Below, piece by piece: positions 1-5,050 of a stretch of DNA of 7,886 bases; position 1 is the stretch's first letter, and each line of letters starts with the position of its first letter. This DNA is from CAINEC01 sp046303115 (GTDB taxonomy: Bacteria; Bacteroidota; Bacteroidia; AKYH767-A; OLB10): the NCBI GenBank assembly GCA_046303115.1, contig JBKCGZ010000006.1, positions 1 through 7,886 of the forward strand. Direction: 5' to 3'. A program made the position numbers and the translations under genes. Below the pieces are notes generated by a model. That model worked only from the letters and a program-made list of their open reading frames with translations, was not told the DNA's origin and ran no database searches.

Positions 1-180
1 GCTGTTGTCAGCGTTTCCATTCAATAAATTACCGAAGTAGTTTAAAGATGAGTTAGCGCCGATTCCGATGCTCCAATCGCCAGATTCAGGAAGGATTGGT
101 GTTCCTTTTTTTGAGTTCATGTCTTGTGCAGATGCGGTAACACCGATCATCATTGCAACGATAAGTAATCCTTTTTTCAT
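1..180 (-). CDS. N-terminus of an exported, probably outer-membrane protein (partial)
   Basis: The reading frame begins with ATG at 178-180 and is still open at the window edge, so only the first 60 residues are visible. Residues 1-18 form a clear Sec signal peptide: MKKG, a hydrophobic stretch (LLIVAMMIGV), then TASA, with likely cleavage before Q19-D20 as is common in Bacteroidota. The mature part contains a GDWSIGIGANSSLNYFGNL segment (residues 34-52). This G/W/Y/N-rich, alternating pattern resembles the first strand of small beta-barrel outer-membrane proteins of this phylum, but that is inference from a short piece. A consensus promoter lies just upstream, so the gene probably has its own transcript separate from the upstream operon. 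The leader before ATG is A-rich with no Shine-Dalgarno, as is usual in the phylum. Exact family is unknown. Confidence 0.75.
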   Translation of the reverse strand, partial: MKKGLLIVAMMIGVTASAQDMNSKKGTPILPESGDWSIGIGANSSLNYFGNLLNGNADNS

Positions 181-205
181 TTGTTTTTTATGTTTTAAGG
201 TTGGC

Positions 206-238
206 CAAATTTATAGGTAAATTATTTAAATGCCCAAA
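206..238 (-). promoter_or_regulatory. Bacteroidota-type promoter for the 1-180 gene
   Basis: Read on the minus strand, TTTG lies at 238-235 and TAAATTTG at 213-206, separated by 21 nt. This matches the known Bacteroidota primary-sigma promoter (TTTG, 19-21 nt, TAnnTTTG) at every defined position. Transcription should start near 199-202, giving a leader of about 20 nt before the ATG at 180. Assigned from consensus only. Confidence 0.6.
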
Positions 239-299
239 AAAATCATTTTAAAAACCAACAAGTAATTGTTTATAAGTAGGTTTAATTGTTAATTACCAT

Positions 300-323
300 G
301 GTTTTTAGGGGGGTTTTTAGGGG
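300..323. repeat. 12-bp perfect tandem duplication, GGTTTTTAGGGG x2
   Basis: GGTTTTTAGGGG occurs twice back to back (300-311 and 312-323), followed by one more G. It sits immediately beyond the stop codon (326-328) of the minus-strand secreted-protein gene, in an otherwise AT-rich 145-nt intergenic stretch. The G-runs (2, 6 and 5 bases) are conspicuous in this low-GC context. No function can be assigned. It could be a replication-slippage duplication. Confidence 0.8.
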
Positions 324-325
324 GT

Positions 326-1075
326 TCAGTTCCCAATAGCACCTTTTAATTGGGTTAAAAACGCCTCAGAAATCGATTTAAACGTCTTTTCTGCTATTTC
401 TTGAGGCTTGTTTAAATCAGATGGGAAGTACACAACAAGGAAATTACCCTCTAGTAGTTTTGCACTCGAATCCCATATTGAATAATGAATAATTAATTCT
501 CTTCTGTATATCTGACGTGATAAATCAATACATGAACTGTAATTGGTTTTAAACTCCAACTGATTGATAGAGGCCATGTAATTACAATTATTGGCTGTCA
601 TTAATTCGCTGAAGTAGGTCTTATCACTAATAACGGCATTCATAAATTTATCATCTCCACGAGTAGTAATATACAATGGGGCTTTATCTTCTGCTGTTTT
701 CTTTTCGAAAATACTCTTTTTCTTATCAGTTATTTTCCCAAGGCCCTTTCCTACAGGCTCCATATAACTATAGCCTGCCTGGACATAAAACTCCCTTAGC
801 TCTTTCTTATCATTATCCACCTCATCACCCATCAAGCTAACAGTCGGGCTATACGATTTTAACTCTCCCTGAAGTTTTAAATCGAGCGTGCGACGAAAAT
901 ATGCTCTATACTCATTGGGTGTCATTTTAGTATTTTGAATAATATCCTGTTCGATATCGCTCAAATACATATCAGGATTAAAAGGAACTAAAAGAATTTT
1001 GGTAGAGGCAGAATCCTGCGCATTGGTACTAGCATATACTAAGACCAATAAAATAAGAAGAAGAGTTTTGCGCAT
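326..1075 (-). CDS. Secreted protein of unknown function, last gene of the dxr-rseP cluster
   Basis: This 249-residue protein was not matched to a named family. Residues 1-19 are a Sec signal peptide (MRKT, a leucine-rich core LLLILLVLVY, then ASTNA) with probable cleavage before Q20. No lipobox follows, so a soluble periplasmic or secreted location is inferred. The mature protein opens with a KILLVPFNPDMYLSDIEQDI block (residues 26-45) that looks like a conserved motif of an uncharacterised Bacteroidota family, recalled and not searched. Next come a Lys/Glu-rich middle and a mixed alpha/beta C-terminal half. Two cysteines, in NNCNYM and SSCIDL, could form a disulphide. It starts 18 nt after the rseP stop and is almost certainly co-transcribed with it. 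The ATG at 1073-1075 is supported by the signal peptide directly after it. Function is unknown, and envelope association is the only safe statement. Confidence 0.85.
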   Translation of the reverse strand: MRKTLLLILLVLVYASTNAQDSASTKILLVPFNPDMYLSDIEQDIIQNTKMTPNEYRAYFRRTLDLKLQGELKSYSPTVSLMGDEVDNDKKELREFYVQAGYSYMEPVGKGLGKITDKKKSIFEKKTAEDKAPLYITTRGDDKFMNAVISDKTYFSELMTANNCNYMASINQLEFKTNYSSCIDLSRQIYRRELIIHYSIWDSSAKLLEGNFLVVYFPSDLNKPQEIAEKTFKSISEAFLTQLKGAIGN

Positions 1076-1093
1076 TTACAGTGACGAATAAGA

Positions 1094-2431
1094 TTAATTC
1101 AAAATATGCTTCCAGATGTCGTTAGCAACAGAGAACACCATAAGCGATAATAAAATCACCATTCCTATAATCTGTGCGCGTTCCATAAACTTATCACTGA
1201 ATTTCTTTCTTGTGATACTTTCAATCGTTAAGAAAACAACATGGCCGCCATCTAATGCAGGAATCGGAAGGATATTCATAAATGCTAATACCATTGATAA
1301 CAATCCTGTTATAGCCCAGAATTTTGGCCATTCCCATGTCGCACCGTAAATCTGTGCAATACCAATAGGACCTTGAACCGAATCACTTGCCTTCTCTTGT
1401 CCTGTAAATATTTTACGCAACCCCTTCACGTTAGAAACCAACGCTTCCATAGCATCAGAAGTACCAAATTTAAAAGCACTTCCTAATGTATAAGGCGTCA
1501 TTTTATAATTCAAGTTTTCTATCGCCTGAGGTAAATAGCCTATTCCAATTGTACTATCAGCACGTACTACACATGAAAGCGTTACTGGCTTTTTATCTCT
1601 TATTACATCTACCACAACAGTATTATTACAATTTGCCGCTATTTTCGATTTTAAATCATCGGTATCAAGAAGTTTCTCACCTTTTACTGCAACAATTTCA
1701 TCCCCCGGCTTAAAGCCTGCTTTTGCTGCAGGACTGTTTTCAGCAACCGTATTAACAACAAACAGCTGGTTACCATAGCCAATGAAATTCATCCGCCCGA
1801 CCTTACTTACTGTACGATAAAAATTTGAAGGTATTTCAATTTCCATCGTTTGGCTACTACGTTGAATGGTGATTTTTGCTCCAAACATAATTCGAGAAGA
1901 AAGCACATCATCAAAACGATCAAATTTCTTTCCGTCAATTGCAATTATCTTATCTCCATTCTGAAATCCTAACTCACGGCCAAGGCTATACGCATAAATC
2001 CCCTCACCTTTATTTACCTCATTGATCGATAAATATTCTTTCTTAAACTCCAGTAACGAAAATGAAAAAATAATAATACCTAAAAGTACATTCATGGTTA
2101 CTCCACCAATCATCACAATTAATCGCTGCCATGCTGGTTTAGCTCTGAATTCCCAAGGCTCTGGTGCTTTCGCCATTTGCTCGGTATCAAGACTTTCATC
2201 TATCATTCCAGCAATTTTCACATATCCGCCTAGAGGCAACCAACCAATTCCATATTCGGTTTCTCCTCTCTTGAAACTGAAAAGTTTAAATCCCCAAGCA
2301 TCAAAAAACAAATAAAACTTCTCGACTTTTATTCCGAAAGCTCGAGCAGCTAAAAAATGTCCTAATTCATGTAAGGTTACTAATATCGCTAAGCCGGCAA
2401 TTAACTGTCCGGCCATAATCAATGCATCCAT
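1094..2431 (-). CDS. rseP: RseP-family site-2 zinc metalloprotease (RIP)
   Basis: Inner-membrane S2P/M50 protease that cuts transmembrane segments. In E. coli the orthologue releases sigma-E by cleaving RseA and also clears signal-peptide remnants. The zinc motif HELGH is at residues 21-25 inside the first membrane helix, and the second active-site motif NILPIPALDGG is at 386-396 with the ligand Asp394. Between them are a GGVTMNVLLG helix (109-118), a degenerate first PDZ (about 140-200) and a clearer second PDZ (about 222-290, SPAAKAGFKPGDEIVAV). A GPIGIAQ motif is at 354-360, and a last membrane helix is at about 417-435. At 445 residues it matches the usual length (E. coli about 450), so it looks intact. 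It lies 22 nt downstream of dxr, a common arrangement in Bacteroidota. The ATG at 2429-2431 is preceded by an A-rich leader. Its substrates here are unknown, and no anti-sigma factor is in the window. Confidence 0.96.
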   Translation of the reverse strand: MDALIMAGQLIAGLAILVTLHELGHFLAARAFGIKVEKFYLFFDAWGFKLFSFKRGETEYGIGWLPLGGYVKIAGMIDESLDTEQMAKAPEPWEFRAKPAWQRLIVMIGGVTMNVLLGIIIFSFSLLEFKKEYLSINEVNKGEGIYAYSLGRELGFQNGDKIIAIDGKKFDRFDDVLSSRIMFGAKITIQRSSQTMEIEIPSNFYRTVSKVGRMNFIGYGNQLFVVNTVAENSPAAKAGFKPGDEIVAVKGEKLLDTDDLKSKIAANCNNTVVVDVIRDKKPVTLSCVVRADSTIGIGYLPQAIENLNYKMTPYTLGSAFKFGTSDAMEALVSNVKGLRKIFTGQEKASDSVQGPIGIAQIYGATWEWPKFWAITGLLSMVLAFMNILPIPALDGGHVVFLTIESITRKKFSDKFMERAQIIGMVILLSLMVFSVANDIWKHILN

Positions 2432-2453
2432 TGTTTTCTAATTAAAAATTAAA

Positions 2454-3635
2454 CTAATTATCAGGCGAAATTACGAACTTTTTCTTCGCGAGATTTTCAT
2501 TAAATATTCTACGGGCTTCTTCGTCCGAATTTTTATAATCTTCTATTGTAGGCTGTTGAATGAATGTTGCATTCATCATAACCGCTTCTATTGTTTCTGC
2601 TATTGCTAAAAATCCAATTTCTCTGTTTAAGAAAGCGGCTACCGCTTCTTCATTAGCAGCATTCATTATACAAGGTAAATTTCCACCTTTATCCATTGCT
2701 TGTTTTGCTAACGATAAGCAATGAAATGTTTCCATATCAGGTTTTTCAAATGTCAGGTTGGGATAATTCACAAAGTCGAAACGAGGGAAATCATTTTTTA
2801 TTCGATGTGGATACGCCATTGCCACTTGAATTGGTAATTTCATATCGGGTAATCCCATCTGTGCTTTCATCGATCCATCTTCAAACTGAACAATACTATG
2901 AATGATGGATTGAGGGTGAACAATCACATCAATCTGATCTGGACGTAAATTAAAAAGCCATTTAGCTTCAATCATTTCAAGTCCTTTGTTCATTAACGAA
3001 GCTGAGTCGATTGTAATCTTCGCCCCCATCGTCCAATTAGGATGTTTAAGCGCTTGATCACGAGTAACTGTGATTAACTCATCTCGCTTTTTACCTCTGA
3101 AAGGACCACCACTGGCAGTTAAAATAATCTTCTCTATTGGATTAGAAAATTCTCCATATAAACACTGGAAAATAGCAGAATGCTCTGAGTCGACAGGATA
3201 GATGGCTACATTATTTTCTAAAGCTAATTGCGTTACAATATCACCAGCAACAACAAGCGTTTCTTTGTTTGCAAGAGCAATTGTTTTTTTATTTCGGATA
3301 GCCGCTAACGTTGGTTCTAATCCTGAAAAACCTACCATTGCAGTAAGCACAAGATCAAATGAATCCAACGACATTAACTGTACAATTGAATTATAGCCCC
3401 CAAAAACTTTTATGGGTTCATTGGCAAGAGCCTCTTTTACTTGTAAATATTTTGTGTCATCGGCAATTGCTACACTATTTGGCTTGAACTTTTTTGCTTG
3501 CGCAATTAACAAGTCTGCATTAGAATTAGCCGTTAAACAATCGATTTCAAACAAATCAGGATTTTGTTCAACAACTTCGAGCGCCTGAGTTCCAATTGAT
3601 CCTGTAGAACCAAGTATGGCAATTCGTTTTTTCAA
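2454..3635 (-). CDS. dxr: 1-deoxy-D-xylulose-5-phosphate reductoisomerase (IspC/Dxr), TTG start
   Basis: Cytoplasmic enzyme converting DXP to 2-C-methyl-D-erythritol 4-phosphate with NADPH, the committed step of the MEP isoprenoid pathway and the fosmidomycin target. The NADPH-binding loop GSTGSIG is at residues 9-15 and LANKE at 121-125. The metal site PVDSEH (147-152) supplies Asp149 and Glu151, and Glu220 in NKGLE completes it. Ser175 in ASGGPFR, His198 in HPNWTMG and the GLPDMKLPIQVAMAYPHR block (261-278) are all present, with a constant offset of 11 from E. coli numbering. At 393 residues it is full length. The start codon is TTG (3635-3633). The only upstream in-frame codon before a stop is GTT, and the first internal Met would delete the NADPH fold, so TTG is essentially forced. 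The upstream lipoprotein gene ends 42 nt before it and rseP follows after 22 nt, suggesting one transcript. Confidence 0.97.
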   Translation of the reverse strand: MKKRIAILGSTGSIGTQALEVVEQNPDLFEIDCLTANSNADLLIAQAKKFKPNSVAIADDTKYLQVKEALANEPIKVFGGYNSIVQLMSLDSFDLVLTAMVGFSGLEPTLAAIRNKKTIALANKETLVVAGDIVTQLALENNVAIYPVDSEHSAIFQCLYGEFSNPIEKIILTASGGPFRGKKRDELITVTRDQALKHPNWTMGAKITIDSASLMNKGLEMIEAKWLFNLRPDQIDVIVHPQSIIHSIVQFEDGSMKAQMGLPDMKLPIQVAMAYPHRIKNDFPRFDFVNYPNLTFEKPDMETFHCLSLAKQAMDKGGNLPCIMNAANEEAVAAFLNREIGFLAIAETIEAVMMNATFIQQPTIEDYKNSDEEARRIFNENLAKKKFVISPDN

Positions 3636-3677
3636 AACTTAAAATATTTTCAGCGAATTTAATAAAGAAACAAGTGC

Positions 3678-4058
3678 TTACTGCAAGGTGTCGGCTAATA
3701 TTATTTCACATTCATTAGGAGAAGAATAATCAAAGGCAGGGTCCGTAGTTTCATCCACAAATTCGACAGGTGTTTGAAAGGGATGGGTAAGGTCTTGAAA
3801 AACACGTTTGCGATTTGGCTTTTCTGTAGATTTTTTCTTGTCAGAACCCTGGCCTTCAGAAAAACTACCCGAAGTATTCGCAATAGTAAAAGTATCATTA
3901 TTTAATGAATCAACCACGATTTTTTTTGATTTTTTTTCAAGAATTTCTGTACTATCCCCCAATACTGATTTCATTGGTTCCTGATTTAAAGATGAATCAC
4001 ACGCTACTAATTGAATCAGAACAAATAAGCCAATTAGCCAAACTTTTTGCAACTTCAT
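3678..4058 (-). CDS. Small lipoprotein of unknown function
   Basis: A 126-residue protein starting at ATG 4058-4056. The frame stays open upstream to an ATG at 4169, but that extension lies inside the M23 gene and would bury the signal peptide. The chosen start places KLQKVWLIGLFVLIQLVAC directly at the N-terminus, a textbook lipoprotein signal with lipobox LVAC and lipidated Cys20. The mature part is polar and low in complexity: Ser/Lys/Glu-rich from about 30 to 90 (including DKKKSTEKPNRKR), then a short acidic Pro/Phe-containing tail. It shows no recognisable domain and is probably largely disordered. No acidic surface-export signal follows Cys20, so a periplasm-facing location is inferred. 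It begins only 4 nt after the M23 stop, which implies translational coupling and possibly a joint function. It may be a lineage-specific partner of the M23 protein, and this is speculative. Confidence 0.8.
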   Translation of the reverse strand: MKLQKVWLIGLFVLIQLVACDSSLNQEPMKSVLGDSTEILEKKSKKIVVDSLNNDTFTIANTSGSFSEGQGSDKKKSTEKPNRKRVFQDLTHPFQTPVEFVDETTDPAFDYSSPNECEIILADTLQ

Positions 4059-4062
4059 GTTA

Positions 4063-4938
4063 CTAAAAATTGATATAATCCAACGGATTAACAGGAGTTC
4101 CATTGTACCAAAGTTCAAAATGAAGATGGGGGCCCGAGCTAAATTCTCCTGAATTTCCAATAATTGCAATTACTTCTCCTGCTTTCACGTAATCACCTAC
4201 TGATTTCAAAAGAGCTGAATTATGCTTGTAAAAAGTAAACAGATTATTACCATGTTGAACGCCTATTACATACCCTGTTTCGGAGGTAAAATTGGCAATT
4301 ACAACTGTACCATCTAAGGCCGACTTAATCCCTTCGTTGGCATTGGAAACGATATCAATTCCATAGTGTTTTTGAGCAGTGCTGAATTTAGAGGTAACAT
4401 TCCCCTTCAACGGAGTAAAAAACGAATAACTGCCGATACCAGAAGAAAATGCTTTGTCTCCCCTGTTCACTAGTGTAAATTGTTCCTGATTTTCAATTTG
4501 CCATCGTAGCTGTGAATCGGCAGCTGACTTATTTAGATGCTGAATAGAATCATAAAGTTGCTGCGAGCCCGCCTTTTTTGATGGAAGTGTTGTGTCTGCT
4601 TTACCATTTAAAACATCTAACAAGTTTGACAAATATTTTTCATCGGCATCCAGCTTTTGCATCAGAGAGTCTGTCTTTAAGGTCATCTTAATCAGATTTC
4701 TACGCATATTAACATCAGCATATCCAGGGATGTACTCTCTGATAGGTGTAAATGCAATCAGATACAACGTTAATATGATTAATAATAGTGCCGACGATCC
4801 TCCCACCACAATAATGTTCATAGGTGTAAGACGGAGTGAGAATTTCTCTTCTAGCGTTTGGTCGTTCATTACCACGAAACGAAACTTGCTTTTGAGGATT
4901 CTTGCTATTTGTTTCCTTTTTGCTTTTGAGATTAGCAT
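4063..4938 (-). CDS. Membrane-anchored M23 (LytM-type) peptidoglycan endopeptidase
   Basis: A 291-residue inner-membrane protein with a periplasmic zinc peptidase domain, the family that cuts peptide cross-links in murein. The N-terminus is short, basic and cytoplasmic (residues 1-38), followed by one membrane helix (about 41-63), a helical linker (about 75-155) that may form a coiled coil, and the M23 domain (about 172-291). The zinc ligands are visible: His191 and Asp195 in HYGID, and His273 in HLHFE. The catalytic histidines are His239 (YKHNS) and His271, so the enzyme looks active, unlike degenerate EnvC/NlpD-type activators. The segment FVVMNDQTLEEKFSLRL (21-37) before the helix and LIAFTPIREYIPGY (60-73) after it recall a conserved Bacteroidota M23 subfamily, supporting the first ATG over Met24. 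It is the first gene of the minus-strand cluster and diverges from the sprE-like gene. Confidence 0.93.
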   Translation of the reverse strand: MLISKAKRKQIARILKSKFRFVVMNDQTLEEKFSLRLTPMNIIVVGGSSALLLIILTLYLIAFTPIREYIPGYADVNMRRNLIKMTLKTDSLMQKLDADEKYLSNLLDVLNGKADTTLPSKKAGSQQLYDSIQHLNKSAADSQLRWQIENQEQFTLVNRGDKAFSSGIGSYSFFTPLKGNVTSKFSTAQKHYGIDIVSNANEGIKSALDGTVVIANFTSETGYVIGVQHGNNLFTFYKHNSALLKSVGDYVKAGEVIAIIGNSGEFSSGPHLHFELWYNGTPVNPLDYINF

Positions 4939-5050
4939 CGGTACAAATATAATATTCTTTACGAGGCAACGTTGTTTAAATTATCGACTAAATTTACGAT
5001 ATTTGTGATATTATTATTTACTCTAAAGATCGATAAACCAAGCAAGTATT
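4939..5050. promoter_or_regulatory. Divergent intergenic region between the M23 operon and the sprE-like gene
   Basis: This 112-nt region must hold promoters for both directions if both units are transcribed from here. For the minus strand there is the TATATTTG box described separately. For the plus strand the best candidate is GATATTTG at 4998-5005, one mismatch from TAnnTTTG, with no properly spaced TTTG upstream. No clear operator or stem-loop was seen. The leader before the GTG at 5051 lacks a Shine-Dalgarno sequence. Confidence 0.4.
4944..4951 (-). promoter_or_regulatory. Possible -7 box for the M23-dxr-rseP operon
   Basis: Minus-strand TATATTTG (4951-4944) matches the Bacteroidota -7 consensus TAnnTTTG and ends 5 nt before the M23 start codon. 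No TTTG is found 19-21 nt upstream. The nearest likeness is GTTG at 4970-4967 or 4974-4971, with a wrong or palindromic context. If real, the transcript would start within a few bases of the ATG and be nearly leaderless. A chance match in AT-rich DNA is quite possible. Confidence 0.3.

Noticed and set aside
236..307. Inverted repeat (249-256 with 300-307, 8 bp) followed on the minus strand by seven T's, a possible terminator of the rseP cluster
   Set aside because: The stem is almost all A/T, the loop is 43 nt, and the T-run is 6 nt from the stem and overlaps the -33 region of the next promoter. Too weak to call.
4059..4169. Upstream extension of the lipoprotein reading frame into the M23 gene (start at 4169)
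   Set aside because: It overlaps conserved M23 C-terminal coding sequence in another frame and would bury the lipoprotein signal peptide. ATG at 4058 gives a perfect lipobox at residue 20.
4715..4969. 84-codon minus-strand frame overlapping the start of the M23 gene
   Set aside because: It is out of frame with the M23 protein, shows no membrane or domain signature, and is best explained as a shadow.
4592..5008. Plus-strand open frame of 138 codons opposite the M23 gene
   Set aside because: It is antisense to a clearly conserved M23 gene, has no recognisable domain or start signal, and overlaps the divergent promoter region.
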